A stretch of 64,000 nucleotides of DNA from Anaeroglomus sp964630775. GTDB lineage: Bacteria; Planctomycetota; Phycisphaerae; Sedimentisphaerales; Anaerohalosphaeraceae. The position numbers and the translations under genes were made by a program. Position 1 is the stretch's first letter. Each line of letters starts with the position of its first letter. Shown here piece by piece: positions 9,121 to 18,161 of the stretch. Location: NCBI GenBank assembly GCA_964630775.1, contig CAZVYY010000010.1, positions 1 to 64,000 of the forward strand. Direction: 5' to 3'. The notes below the pieces were generated by a model. The model worked only from the letters and a program-made list of their open reading frames with translations. It had not been told where the DNA came from and ran no database searches.

Positions 9121-10092
9121 TTATTCCTTCGTCCAGATTCGTGTGTTCAGATTCAGCTCATCCACAATCGCCAGACCAAACCGAAGCTGGTCATAATACT
9201 CCTTGACGGATTCAAAGCCCGCCGCGGATGAAAAGGTCTTGGGCTCAAACAGGTTGGTCTCCAGCGGAATCGCCACATACACCTTCGAACCGACAAACGA
9301 CAGGTACAGCCCGTTTCGCAGCCGCCGCCGGAACTCCAGAATCCGCTCCATCAAAGCCGGCGACAGGATATACCGCGACTCCACCTGATCGGTGCCATAG
9401 ACCACAAACTCCTTCTCGAACTCGACATCCTCCAGCCGAATCAGCTCATCTCGCGAAGGATTCCACGATTGCAGCGTCTGGCCGAACAATCCAAAGGCCT
9501 TCTGTGCCGTATCCGGCAGGACCACCGTCCGCCCGCGAAAATGCTTGTTGAAATCGGCCGCGACAAACAGCCCCTTGAAAATCGTATGCCATTCCGTATG
9601 CCGGTTCTTGCCCGTCCCGGAGGTCGTCTTGTACTCGGCGTGAATCTCCGAAAACAAAATCTCCGTCTTATCCACCTTGCCCCGCACCAAATCCTCACTG
9701 TGATAACGGTCAATGGAATGCGTAAAAAGTCTCGAACCCGTAAAAATCTCTTTGCTGATTCCCCCTTCGGGCCAATACTCCAACCCCGGCCCAGCAAAGG
9801 TAATCAGCTTATGGATAATCAGTGATTTATACCTTGTTTTGTAATTCTTATTGGCAGCAGAAAAGGCCCCCACCCCGATTGCAATACAAATCCCAGGAAC
9901 AATAAGCAGCAGCACCCCGTTGTGGACACCCATTTGCGTGATTAACAATCCGCCCACTAATCCAACCACCCCGATAATCCCGGCAACGGTCATGGCTTTG
10001 GAAATCATCTTTTGGCGATCCTGCTCCATCGCCGCAAGAGATTGCTTCAGCTCCGACTCATAAAACTCCCGCACCTGTTCCAGTGTTTTCAT
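9121..10092 (-). CDS. DUF3137 family membrane protein
   Basis: 323 residues. Two adjacent transmembrane helices (about residues 33-52 and 56-77: AVAGIIGVVGLVGGLLIT and NGVLLLIVPGICIAIGVGAF) follow an N-terminal coiled segment, and a long soluble domain ends in LNLNTRIW. The soluble domain has the DUF3137 pattern (FSEIHAEYKTTSGTGKNRHTEWH, then TIFKGLFVAADFNKHFRGRT). DUF3137 proteins are commonly encoded beside LemA proteins, as here, with a 20-nt gap. Function is unknown; a role at the membrane with LemA is inferred from co-occurrence. Confidence 0.85.
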   Translation of the reverse strand: MKTLEQVREFYESELKQSLAAMEQDRQKMISKAMTVAGIIGVVGLVGGLLITQMGVHNGVLLLIVPGICIAIGVGAFSAANKNYKTRYKSLIIHKLITFAGPGLEYWPEGGISKEIFTGSRLFTHSIDRYHSEDLVRGKVDKTEILFSEIHAEYKTTSGTGKNRHTEWHTIFKGLFVAADFNKHFRGRTVVLPDTAQKAFGLFGQTLQSWNPSRDELIRLEDVEFEKEFVVYGTDQVESRYILSPALMERILEFRRRLRNGLYLSFVGSKVYVAIPLETNLFEPKTFSSAAGFESVKEYYDQLRFGLAIVDELNLNTRIWTKE

Positions 10093-10112
10093 CGCTCCAG
10101 CCCTTGTCTGCC

Positions 10113-10664
10113 TTAGAAGCCAATCGTTGGATTCTGACGTGCCTGCGCCTCAAACTCCAGCAGCCCCTTGCGATGGAAGCCGAACATCGAGGCGATAATA
10201 TTGGTCGGGAACATATCGACGGAATTGTTGTAATCGGTCACCGCCGCATTAAACGCCCGGCGGGCCGCGGAAATCTGCTCTTCCAGCTCATTGAGCGTCC
10301 GCTGCAAATGCAGGAAATTCTCCCCCGCCTTTAATTGCGGATAATTCTCGACCGTCGCCCGCATGACTCCCACCAGCTTCGACACGGCGTTGTCATACTG
10401 CACCATCTCATCGGCGCTCATCTGACCGCCCATCGCCCGACTGCGGGCCGCTGTCACGTTCTCAAACAGCGACTTTTCGTGCTGGGCATACCCCTTGACC
10501 GTCTCTACCAGATTCGGCACCAGGTCCCACCGCTTTTTCAGCATCGCATCCATCGTACCGAAGATACTGGCCACCTGGTTGCGTTTGCCGACCAGACTGT
10601 TATACATCAGCACCGGGACCAGCACAATCAGCCCCAGAATCACTAATCCAAATAAAATCGGCAT
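10113..10664 (-). CDS. LemA family protein
   Basis: 183 residues: one N-terminal membrane helix (PILFGLVILGLIVLVPVL), then the long helical LemA domain with NQVASIFGTMDAMLKKRWDLVPNLVETVKGY, a highly conserved stretch, and FMFP-like NSVDMFPTNIIASMFGF. LemA proteins are membrane-anchored four-helix proteins of unclear role, in some bacteria linked to envelope stress. I start at 10664 because GGAGACCGAT precedes that ATG; an in-frame upstream extension of 19 residues looks unrelated. It is the first gene of a two-gene unit with the DUF3137 protein. Confidence 0.9.
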   Translation of the reverse strand: MPILFGLVILGLIVLVPVLMYNSLVGKRNQVASIFGTMDAMLKKRWDLVPNLVETVKGYAQHEKSLFENVTAARSRAMGGQMSADEMVQYDNAVSKLVGVMRATVENYPQLKAGENFLHLQRTLNELEEQISAARRAFNAAVTDYNNSVDMFPTNIIASMFGFHRKGLLEFEAQARQNPTIGF

Positions 10665-10799
10665 ATCGGTCTCCTTTCTTTTCCTGAAAACAAGACTCTC
10701 CCAGAGCCAGACTTGTTCCAAAAACTACCTTTTCAGAGCAGATTCGTCAACAAAAAAAACACCCCATAAAAAGCCCCGGAATTGCCGCAAGGCTGTCTA

Positions 10800-10828
10800 T
10801 TGTATAGTGGTGCGGAATCGGGTATAAT
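10800..10828 (+). promoter_or_regulatory. Strong promoter candidate directly abutting panB
   Basis: TTGTAT (10800-10805), 17-nt spacer and a perfect TATAAT (10823-10828). Transcription would start about 10835, one or two bases before the panB ATG at 10837, so the mRNA may be leaderless. Confidence 0.55.
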
Positions 10829-10836
10829 TGCCGGCT

Positions 10837-11694
10837 ATGAAAGAACGAATGACAATTAGGGATTTTATGGCGGCCAAGCAGCAGCATAAGCCGTTTTCGG
10901 CGGTAAGCTGCTACGATTACGCCACGGCCCGCCTCGTTGCGGCCGCAGGGGTAGAGATGATTCTGGTCGGCGACTCGGTCGCCCAGATGATGCTGGGGCA
11001 CGATTCAACCCTGCCGGTAACGATGGACTTCATGGTCACGCTGACCGAGGCCGTCCGGCGGGCGGCCCCCCAGACCTACCTCGTGGCGGATATGCCGTTC
11101 TTGTCCTATCAGACCTGCATCGCCGATGCCGTCCGCAACGCCGGACGCTTCATCCAGCAGGCCGGCGCCCAGATCGTCAAACTGGAGGTCAAGCGCTCGC
11201 AGTTGGACATCGTCCGGGCCGTCAGCGACGCCGACATCCCCGTAATGGCTCACCTGGGCATCCGGCCGCAAAGCTCGGTGATGAAGGGCGCACTGCGGGC
11301 CGAAGGCACCACCGCCGAACAGGCCTATGAACTGATTACCCTCGCCGACGAGATGGTGCGGGCCGGGGCGTCCATGCTCCTGCTGGAAGGCACCGCCCGC
11401 GAAGTCGCCGCTATGGTCACCCAGCAAGTACCCGTTCCTGTGGTCAGTTGCGGCTCAGGACCCGATTGCGACGGGCAAATCCTGATTATTCACGACATCC
11501 TGGGCCTCAGCCAGCAGCCGCCGAAATTCGCCAAAGCCTTCGCCGCCCTGGCTCCCGCAATAAGCAAGGCCCTCGAAAAATACGCCCGGCAGGTCGCCGC
11601 AGGCCGATTCCCCGACGACGCCCACAGCTATCACATCAAACCCGGCCAATTGGACCTGCTCAAGACCATGCTGGCCGACAGCGGCGGCAAATAA
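10837..11694 (+). CDS. panB: 3-methyl-2-oxobutanoate hydroxymethyltransferase PanB
   Basis: 285-residue PanB, which adds a hydroxymethyl group from methylene-tetrahydrofolate to alpha-ketoisovalerate to form ketopantoate, the first step of pantothenate (coenzyme A) synthesis. Family motifs are clear: KPFSAVSCYDYATARL, ILVGDSVAQMMLGHDSTLPVT (Mg and substrate site), VADMPFLSYQ, AQIVKLEV, MAHLGIRPQS, and the catalytic region LLLEGTARE. Length is slightly above the typical 265-280. A TTG at 10828 is in frame but lies inside the -10 box, so ATG 10837 is preferred. The glycosyltransferase begins 15 nt downstream and is probably cotranscribed. Confidence 0.95.
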   Translation: MKERMTIRDFMAAKQQHKPFSAVSCYDYATARLVAAAGVEMILVGDSVAQMMLGHDSTLPVTMDFMVTLTEAVRRAAPQTYLVADMPFLSYQTCIADAVRNAGRFIQQAGAQIVKLEVKRSQLDIVRAVSDADIPVMAHLGIRPQSSVMKGALRAEGTTAEQAYELITLADEMVRAGASMLLLEGTAREVAAMVTQQVPVPVVSCGSGPDCDGQILIIHDILGLSQQPPKFAKAFAALAPAISKALEKYARQVAAGRFPDDAHSYHIKPGQLDLLKTMLADSGGK

Positions 11695-11709
11695 GCTGCA
11701 TAACCGACT

Positions 11710-12804
11710 ATGACTGAAAACGCCAACACCCTGCATGCGGATCGCGCCCTCATCAGGCCTGTGATTCTGGTCGATGACTGGACTCTTCGCTATTACGGAA
11801 GCTGCGTCCGGCGAATCCTGGTCGGCCTGACCGGTTCAGCCTACGGGGCGGTACTGGTCGGACCGGAAGGCCAGGATACAAACAACGTACTCTATCCATC
11901 GGTGGAGTTTATCCGCTATCCCGAATTCCAGCTGAAATTACTCAATTTCAAAAACCGACAAATCCTGCTCGACAAACTGATCCGCTTTAAACCCACCCTC
12001 CTGCATGGTTTCTGGCCGGGCGATGGGCACCTGGCGCAATACCTCTGCCAGGAACTAAACATCCCGACCGTAACAACGCTGTTTGAATCGCCATCACGGA
12101 CAGCCCTTGGCCAGATCCCCCGCAGCAGTGTACTGGCCGCATCCTCAGACCCCATCTACGGCAGCCTGATGACCGGACCCGTTCAGCCCGCCCGGGTCAT
12201 CCATATCCCCCTCGGCACCTTCGTGGAGGATGACACCGCCTGTTTTGCCGTCCCGGACCAGATGCCCAGCATCGTCATCTGCGAATCGCTCAATCAGGTC
12301 CAGGATTTCGAGCCGATGCTCAATGCCGTCCGCCACCTCCTGGCCGATGGATTCGACCTGTCGGTGGGCATCATGGGCGAAGGCCCTGCCGAACGGCCCA
12401 TTCGAAAACGCGTCCGGGAACTGGGCCTGACTGCAACCGTTACGATTGTCCCCCCGCTGCGTCCGGTTCGCCCCGTATTTCAGGGAATGGATATCTTTAT
12501 TCATATCAAAGACCGCAAACGCTGCAACCTGGCCCTGATGGAAGCCATGAGTGTCGGCCTGGCCGTCGGCGGATGCATGGATACCATGACCGGCCTCCTC
12601 CAGCACGAAAAAACAGGCCTGGTCTTTGACCCCTCCGACCCGATGAGCATCTACGCCGGACTCAAGCACCTGCTGGCGTTCCCGGAACAGGCCCGCAGCC
12701 TCGCCGAACAGGCCCGCCTCTATCTGCGTGCCCGCCACAGCGTCAGCGGCATGGTCGAAGGCTACATCAAGGCCTATCGCATGGCCCTCCAGGCCGGACA
12801 ATAG
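11710..12804 (+). CDS. GT4-like glycosyltransferase
   Basis: 364 residues, two Rossmann-like halves. The C-terminal half has the GT-B donor-site pattern: a DGFDLSVGIMGEGPAERPIRKRVRELGL segment, VTIVPPLRPVRPVFQGMDIFIH, then NLALMEAMSVGLAVGG and TGLVFDPSDPMSIYAGLKHLL, matching the E-x7-E region of family GT4. No signal peptide or membrane helix is seen, so it is cytosolic or peripheral. The acceptor is unknown. The 15-nt gap after panB suggests an operon of convenience and not a shared pathway. Confidence 0.75.
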   Translation: MTENANTLHADRALIRPVILVDDWTLRYYGSCVRRILVGLTGSAYGAVLVGPEGQDTNNVLYPSVEFIRYPEFQLKLLNFKNRQILLDKLIRFKPTLLHGFWPGDGHLAQYLCQELNIPTVTTLFESPSRTALGQIPRSSVLAASSDPIYGSLMTGPVQPARVIHIPLGTFVEDDTACFAVPDQMPSIVICESLNQVQDFEPMLNAVRHLLADGFDLSVGIMGEGPAERPIRKRVRELGLTATVTIVPPLRPVRPVFQGMDIFIHIKDRKRCNLALMEAMSVGLAVGGCMDTMTGLLQHEKTGLVFDPSDPMSIYAGLKHLLAFPEQARSLAEQARLYLRARHSVSGMVEGYIKAYRMALQAGQ

Positions 12805-12821
12805 CCCCCTCTCGCGCGCAT

Positions 12822-12848
12822 AAAAAAAGCGGAGCCATGCAGCCCCGC
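12822..12848 (-). terminator. Terminator hairpin for the Ig-like secreted protein gene
   Basis: GCGGAG / CCCCGC imperfect stem (12829-12834 with 12843-12848). On the minus strand it is followed by a run of seven T residues. It lies between convergent genes and may also slow transcription from the glycosyltransferase side. Confidence 0.55.
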
Positions 12849-12873
12849 TTCACACGCTTTTGAGACGTCGGAC

Positions 12874-14334
12874 TTATTTCTTTTTCAGGGTATTGATCAG
12901 CATGTCGATTTTGGAATTCAGTTCAGGCACTGCAGAACCTTGAAGAATATCCTTGGGACAGCCCTTGCCGTCGGTCTTCTTTTCGATATCATACAGCCCC
13001 CATATCGCCCACGTGCCGTAGCCGCCCTTGATCAGACAGCGGGTGCAGACCAGCATCTGCTGAACAACATGGACCTGGGCCTGTGCGGCTTTCTGATTGG
13101 GACCGACACCCTTGATGGTCTTGTTCTTGACGCCCTGGTCGTAAAATTTCAAAATGGAATCCATCTGTTCCAGAGGCGTCTGGACGGGATTAATCGCCTT
13201 GCCTTTGAGCTCCACGTCCACGGCGGGACGATCCACATCATCGCTGACAATCGTCAGCACGGCCTCTGCATCCCCTTCGACGGTGGGCGTATAAGCAATG
13301 TCCAGCTCAGCACTGGCACCCGCCGCGATCACCACAGGCAGCACAGGTGCCGCCACGAAGGCAAACTCGGCACTGCCGGCCCCGGCAAATTCCATCGACT
13401 GCACCACCAGGTCCGCATCACCGGTATTGGAAATCCGCAGCGTCCCGACCGCAGACTGCCCCAGGTCCAGTTGACCAAAATCAAGCGCCGAAGCTTCGAC
13501 GGCGATGACGGGCTTGATGCCCGATCCGGTCAGCATAATCTGCGCGGCATCTACATGGTCTCCGCCAATCATCAGGACAGCCAGGGCCGCGCCGGTGGCA
13601 GCAGGCGTAAATACGACTTCAACAGGGATGCTGGCGCCGGGTTCGATCGTCGTAGGCAGTTGAGGCACTGAAGCACAGGCAAATTCAGCACTGCTGCCCT
13701 CGGCGAAGCCTATGGACTGTACAATCAGATTCGCGGTGCCCGTATTGGCCACAGAGACCGTCCGGGTTACCGATTCGGTGATCTTGACAGCGCCGAAGTC
13801 AATCGCTTCAGGCGCAACGACCATCTCAGGCTCGCTCAATATCCATCCGAGCTTGAGAGTCAGCTTAAAGGTGCCTTCCGCAAAACAATCCACCTTATAC
13901 GCAAAGGGAGTGCCGTCGGCGTAAAAGCCCGACAGAACCTTGTTTTGAATAAACAATTCAGGCGTCCTCTCGGCCACAGGCACACCCGCTACGGCAAATC
14001 CATAGCCATACACCGTAACCGTTGCCTCAGGCAGGCCGTTATAACTGGTCGAGATGTACAGGGCGTCATCAATCTTGCCGCCGTAGATATTCAGCACCGC
14101 CCCGGAAGTGGAGAACACATCCCCCACATACAGAGCATTCTTGATATGAGCATTCTTGTACAGATTCACCGTGGCATCTTCAATCCACAGATAGCCGTTG
14201 ACCACGCGGTCAATATCAACAACAGCCCCGCCGTAGTAGTATTCTCCGTACGCTGTGGTGTCCGCTTTGACCGCCGTACTCGTCAACAGGATAGCCGCGG
14301 CCGCGATGATCAGATGCACTTGCCTGGTTTTCAT
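12874..14334 (-). CDS. Secreted protein with tandem ASH/HYDIN-type Ig-like domains
   Basis: 486 residues with a signal peptide (residues 1-24, ending TAVKA-DTTAYG). Residues about 25-165 form a region rich in Tyr and Gly. Two tandem repeats follow (about 172-275 and 280-385), each with the abnormal-spindle/HYDIN pattern: IDFGAV, VSVANTGTANLIVQSI, FTPAATGAA, then LDFGQLDLGQSAVGTLRISNTGDADLVVQSM. A final region of about 100 residues has four Cys (CTRC and a later C) and a basic tail. Such domains act as extracellular adhesion or scaffold modules. The gene stands alone between a prepilin gene (divergent) and a glycosyltransferase (convergent). Confidence 0.7.
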   Translation of the reverse strand: MKTRQVHLIIAAAAILLTSTAVKADTTAYGEYYYGGAVVDIDRVVNGYLWIEDATVNLYKNAHIKNALYVGDVFSTSGAVLNIYGGKIDDALYISTSYNGLPEATVTVYGYGFAVAGVPVAERTPELFIQNKVLSGFYADGTPFAYKVDCFAEGTFKLTLKLGWILSEPEMVVAPEAIDFGAVKITESVTRTVSVANTGTANLIVQSIGFAEGSSAEFACASVPQLPTTIEPGASIPVEVVFTPAATGAALAVLMIGGDHVDAAQIMLTGSGIKPVIAVEASALDFGQLDLGQSAVGTLRISNTGDADLVVQSMEFAGAGSAEFAFVAAPVLPVVIAAGASAELDIAYTPTVEGDAEAVLTIVSDDVDRPAVDVELKGKAINPVQTPLEQMDSILKFYDQGVKNKTIKGVGPNQKAAQAQVHVVQQMLVCTRCLIKGGYGTWAIWGLYDIEKKTDGKGCPKDILQGSAVPELNSKIDMLINTLKKK

Positions 14335-14604
14335 AAATCCCCCGAATTAAAGTTTCTTCTCTCGTAACACTTCTTCTCTATACAAAAAATATAAACTCAA
14401 AACAACCAAAAGGCAAACGACCGAAACAAGCCTGATAACTACAGCATTATCAGACCGTCTTGTAAAGAATTTATTAAGACACCCCAAACAGCCTTTTTCT
14501 ACGTAAAAATACGTACAAAAATTTTTGAAAATTCCGACGGTTTCCGAAAGATTCATTATATTTTGATAAAGAAACAAGCGATTTGGACCGAAACGTCTGA
14601 TAAT

Positions 14605-15111
14605 ATGAACCGTAAAGCCTTCACACTAATTGAGCTGATGATTGTGGTGTCGATTCTGGGCATCCTGGCCGCCATTGCGCTGCCCATGTTCCAGAACCAG
14701 TCGCAACTGGCTAAAGAATCCGCGGCCAAGGACATGCTCCGCAGCCTCCGCAGCCAGACCGAGCTGTTTAAGCTCGACCACAACGGCCTGACGCCAGGCT
14801 ATTACTACAACCCCATCGGCGCCCTGACCAACGCCACCGCAGCCAAGGTCGTCGAACAGTTTACCTGCACCACCGACGTCAAGGGCGTCTCCTCCACCAA
14901 TACCACCAAAACCGCGGTCTTTACCTGCGGACCTTATTTCATGAAAATGCCCGTCAATCCCTTTAACGACAAACGGGACGTCAAATTAGTCGCCGACTTT
15001 GCCGCCGAAGCCGACAAATCAACCGGCTGGCTGTTCAAACGCGAGACCTGCGAATTCAGACTCAACTGGACCGGCACCGACAGCCAGGGCGTCAACTACC
15101 TCGACTACTAA
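14605..15111 (+). CDS. Type IV prepilin-like / PulG-type pseudopilin
   Basis: 168 residues. The N-terminus MNRKAFTLIELMIVVSILG is the class III prepilin signature: short basic leader, cleavage before Phe, Glu at mature position 5 (counting Phe as 1, T2 L3 I4 E5) and a hydrophobic helix. The mature part is polar, with an alpha-helical spine (AKESAAKDMLRSLRSQTELFKLDHN) and two Cys pairs likely disulphide-bonded. It is exported and assembled by a type II secretion or type IV pilus machine that is not in the window. The ATG at 14605 is chosen because it starts the leader; an upstream in-frame ATG at 14563 adds residues without leader character. Confidence 0.85.
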   Translation: MNRKAFTLIELMIVVSILGILAAIALPMFQNQSQLAKESAAKDMLRSLRSQTELFKLDHNGLTPGYYYNPIGALTNATAAKVVEQFTCTTDVKGVSSTNTTKTAVFTCGPYFMKMPVNPFNDKRDVKLVADFAAEADKSTGWLFKRETCEFRLNWTGTDSQGVNYLDY

Positions 15112-15659
15112 CCCCCCTCACACCTGTATTCCTGTACACTTGTATTCTTGAGTTCTTAGGTTCTTGAGTTCTTGAGTTCCATTGTCTTATAATTTTTTAA
15201 ATTATTTAAAAAATAAAAGCGACTTTTCCTCCCCATCCGACATAGATATAAGGCCTGCTCAGGAAGGACAGGCAGAAAGAATAAAGGAGCTATAATAGAG
15301 CTTTTATGGATTGTTTAACGCCCTACAGAAGGAGCAAAGGTGTTTTACAAAACAAACCCAAATTCAATATTCTTGCATACTTGTATCCATGTATTCTTGC
15401 ATACTTGGTTTTTACCAAACGAACCCAATTTGCAGAAAGCGGTCAGCCCATTGGCCATTGACACCACGAGGGAAGATGGTATTGTGATATGCCGTCACCA
15501 ACCTGAAATTTTTGGGCAAACCTTGCCTGTTTTGCCGATATATCAGGATTGCTTCGGGTACAGGTCTTGTTCTGCCTTTACCCGTCAGACAAAAAAACCA
15601 AACGAAGCCAATTTGGGGCTTCGAAAAACGGACTGAATGAACGTAATTAGATACAATGA
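15112..15659 (+). repeat. Gene-poor spacer with short tandem repeats
   Basis: The 560 bases between the prepilin and lipoprotein genes hold repeats such as several copies of GTTCTTGA near 15150-15180, and two copies of TATTCTTGCATACTTG near 15369 and 15390. Two A-rich blocks near 15415 and 15595 share ACCAAACGAA-C/G-CCAATTTG-like sequence. An open frame at 15340-15636 translates to an Asn/Pro/Thr-rich string (KTNP, LPNEPN, KPNEANL) with no ribosome-binding site, which I read as translated repeat, not a gene. A GCCTG/CAGGC hairpin lies near 15253-15273. Confidence 0.5.
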
Positions 15660-15674
15660 AAGGAGTTACGCAAT

Positions 15675-16490
15675 ATGCTGAAACTGATCACCACGGCCTC
15701 ATTGGCCCTGCTGGCAATCACTGCCCTCGTTGGATGCTCCAACCCTAAAGTCGATGACGCACATCTGATATTAACCCCCCAGGAGCAGACCATTGCCGAA
15801 CAGGGTGTCCTGACCCCCGACGCCGGCGAAGTCGATGTCGTCGAACAAGTCGCCGCCGCACGCACCGGCTACCAGATGGCCCTGCAGGAAATGATCAGCT
15901 ATTACCAGTCCACCGGCAACGAGATGAAACGCCGCTGGGCACAGAATGAACTCAAAACCCTGCGTCAGATGGCCCAGTACCGCTACCTCGTGCCCGGCGA
16001 ATACGTCACCCAGGACATGAGCGCCACCGAGACCATCGAAGGTGCCGAAGCCCTCTACAAGCAGGCCCAGAAACTGTACCTCGAAGCCGGCGGTTACTTC
16101 ATCATCACCGACTCGGCCAAGCTTCGCCAGTCGCTCCAGCTTTACAACCAGTTGATGAAGGAATTCCCCAACAGCACACGCATTGACGAAGCCGCCTTCC
16201 GCGCCGGACGCATCTATGAACACTTCAAGGATTATGAACTGGCCGCGGTCATGTACCAGCGATGCTTCCAGTGGAACGACAATACCAGCTTCCCCGCACG
16301 CTACCGTGCCGCGTATATCCTGGACCAGAAACTCAAGATGCGCAAAGAAGCCCTGGCGCTGTACAAGCTGGCCGTCCAGAAAGAGTCCCGCTATGAAGAC
16401 AACACCGAATTCGCCCAGCGTCGGATAATCGAGCTGTCCAAGGCCGACCCCTCGTTGAAAGAAGCCGCCACGGACGTATTGAAGAAATAA
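15675..16490 (+). CDS. TPR-type outer-membrane lipoprotein (BamD/YfiO-like)
   Basis: 271 residues. A signal peptide ends in lipobox LVGC (Cys about residue 21), so it is a lipoprotein. The mature part is helical with tetratricopeptide-like repeats, including a final repeated block (RQSLQLYNQLMKEFPNSTRIDEAAFRAGRIYEHF, then LAAVMYQRCFQWN and EALALYKLAVQKE). The pattern resembles BamD/YbgF-type tandem TPRs. It could act in outer-membrane assembly or as a peptidoglycan-associated scaffold. GAAAGGAG precedes the start. A terminator follows, separating it from tilS. Confidence 0.72.
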   Translation: MLKLITTASLALLAITALVGCSNPKVDDAHLILTPQEQTIAEQGVLTPDAGEVDVVEQVAAARTGYQMALQEMISYYQSTGNEMKRRWAQNELKTLRQMAQYRYLVPGEYVTQDMSATETIEGAEALYKQAQKLYLEAGGYFIITDSAKLRQSLQLYNQLMKEFPNSTRIDEAAFRAGRIYEHFKDYELAAVMYQRCFQWNDNTSFPARYRAAYILDQKLKMRKEALALYKLAVQKESRYEDNTEFAQRRIIELSKADPSLKEAATDVLKK

Positions 16491-16515
16491 CCCCGTGACT
16501 TAACCGCAACATCAG

Positions 16516-16544
16516 GGCCTGGGCGTTTGTCTCAGGCCTTTTTT
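16516..16544 (+). terminator. Rho-independent terminator
   Basis: GGCCTG / CAGGCC stem with an 11-nt loop, then six T residues, ending 14 nt before the tilS start. Confidence 0.8.
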
Positions 16545-16558
16545 GTTGGCAGACCACG

Positions 16559-17968
16559 ATGATTGAAACCTTACTGGATACACTTAGTCTTATATCAACC
16601 AGGAGCATCCTCGTCGCCGTCTCCGGCGGGGCCGACTCCGTGGCCCTGCTGCACCTGCTGCTGGCCCAGCAGCAGCTTGCGGCCCCCGCCCCCTTGCGGC
16701 TCGTCTGCGGCCATGTCAACCATCAGCTTCGCGGGGCCGAGTCCGACGCTGACCAGCACTTCGTCGAAGACCTCGCGGCCCGATATGGCCTGCCCATCCT
16801 GACCCAGCGTGTGGATGTCATGGGCTATGCCAAAACCAACCGGCTCTCGATAGAGACCGCCGGGCGGCACCTGCGTCTGGCGGCCCTTGAAGCAATGGCT
16901 CGACAGGCCGGCTGCCAGGCCATCGCCACAGGCCATCATAAAGACGACCTGGCAGAAACACTGCTCATGCGGCTGCTTCGCGGCACCGCCTTCAGCGGAC
17001 TGGTCGGAATTCGCCCTGTCGCCCAGCGAAACGGCCTGCAATGGATACGCCCCCTGCTGGCAGCACGCCGCAGGGATATCACGGCCTATTGTATGGAACA
17101 TCACCTGACCTGGCGCGAAGACCAAAGCAACGCAGACCTGGGCTTCCGCCGCAACTGGGTCCGGCATCGCCTCTTACCCTGCCTGCAGGAACAGACCTGC
17201 ACAGATGTCGTCTCGAAGCTGGAGCAGTTGCACCGCTCGGCGGCGGCCATGCAATCCCGCATTGAGCAGAAAGCTGACCTGCTTTGGCATGAGGCTGTCA
17301 CCACCTCAACTGATGAGGTCGTTTCCCTCTGGGCAAGGGCCATCACTGACAGCGGCCCCTTTGTCGGCGGAGAACTGCTGGGCAGAGTCTATGACCGACT
17401 CGGATGCGGCCGGCGGGATTTAACCGAAGCGCATTATCAGCAGGTCTTTGCCCTTGCCGCTCAGACCGCAGCACAGCAGATCGACCTGCCGGGAGGGTGC
17501 CGCCTTCGACGGCAAGGCGAGACGCTGCTGTTTACCTATCGAGACCGCCCGGAAACATCCTTACCCGCCGAGGGAATTGAGATACCGCAGGAGGGTCAGA
17601 TTCCGTTTGGCCCATGGCTCATCGAGTCGCAATGCCTTGACCTTGTACCGGGGCAGTTGGAAGCCTTTAAGGCCGCCAGCGATCCAACCGTTCAATGGTT
17701 TGACATGGACCAACTGGCCTGGCCGCTGATTGCCCGGCCTCGCAGCAATGGGGACCGCTTTGTGCCGATGGGGCTGACCAGCCCCAAACGGGTCAGCCGG
17801 TTTTTGACCCATTCACAAACCGATGCCGCCTTGCGCAGGCAGGCCTTTGTCATTGCCGACCAGCAAGGGGTACTTTGGCTGGCACCTGTCCGCCGGGCGG
17901 GACAATGCAGGGTAACTGCCGACACCCGAAAGGTGATGGCGATTCGGGTCAGGAAGCGGATGCAATAA
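16559..17968 (+). CDS. tilS: tRNA(Ile)-lysidine synthetase TilS
   Basis: 469 residues. TilS attaches lysine to C34 of the tRNA-Ile that reads AUA codons. The N-type ATP pyrophosphatase P-loop SGGADS is at residues 22-27, followed by CGHVNHQLRGAESDAD and IATGHHKDDLAETLLMRLLRG, all diagnostic. The C-terminal region contains a substrate-binding TilS domain (FDMDQLAWPLIARPRSNGDRF). Length is typical for the two-domain form. It has no partner gene nearby; a 190-base spacer with nothing recognisable separates it from hisH. Confidence 0.93.
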   Translation: MIETLLDTLSLISTRSILVAVSGGADSVALLHLLLAQQQLAAPAPLRLVCGHVNHQLRGAESDADQHFVEDLAARYGLPILTQRVDVMGYAKTNRLSIETAGRHLRLAALEAMARQAGCQAIATGHHKDDLAETLLMRLLRGTAFSGLVGIRPVAQRNGLQWIRPLLAARRRDITAYCMEHHLTWREDQSNADLGFRRNWVRHRLLPCLQEQTCTDVVSKLEQLHRSAAAMQSRIEQKADLLWHEAVTTSTDEVVSLWARAITDSGPFVGGELLGRVYDRLGCGRRDLTEAHYQQVFALAAQTAAQQIDLPGGCRLRRQGETLLFTYRDRPETSLPAEGIEIPQEGQIPFGPWLIESQCLDLVPGQLEAFKAASDPTVQWFDMDQLAWPLIARPRSNGDRFVPMGLTSPKRVSRFLTHSQTDAALRRQAFVIADQQGVLWLAPVRRAGQCRVTADTRKVMAIRVRKRMQ

Positions 17969-18161
17969 AGGATAACCATGCTCGACTTTTCGGTTTGCAG
18001 TTGCCAAAAAGCCCCTGGCCGGATACAATATCCCCCGTTCAGTCAGATCTCACCCATCCAAAATTCCAACGTTGTGGAACAAGAGCCCTTCGGGGACAGT
18101 CTTGATGATTGGCAGGTGAGGTCTGAAACCGTCAACTTAAGCCTGCAACCAAGGATATAGA

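Noticed and set aside
15340..15636. 98-codon ORF as a gene
   Set aside because: No ribosome-binding site, repeat-derived Asn/Pro-rich translation, no recognisable domain.
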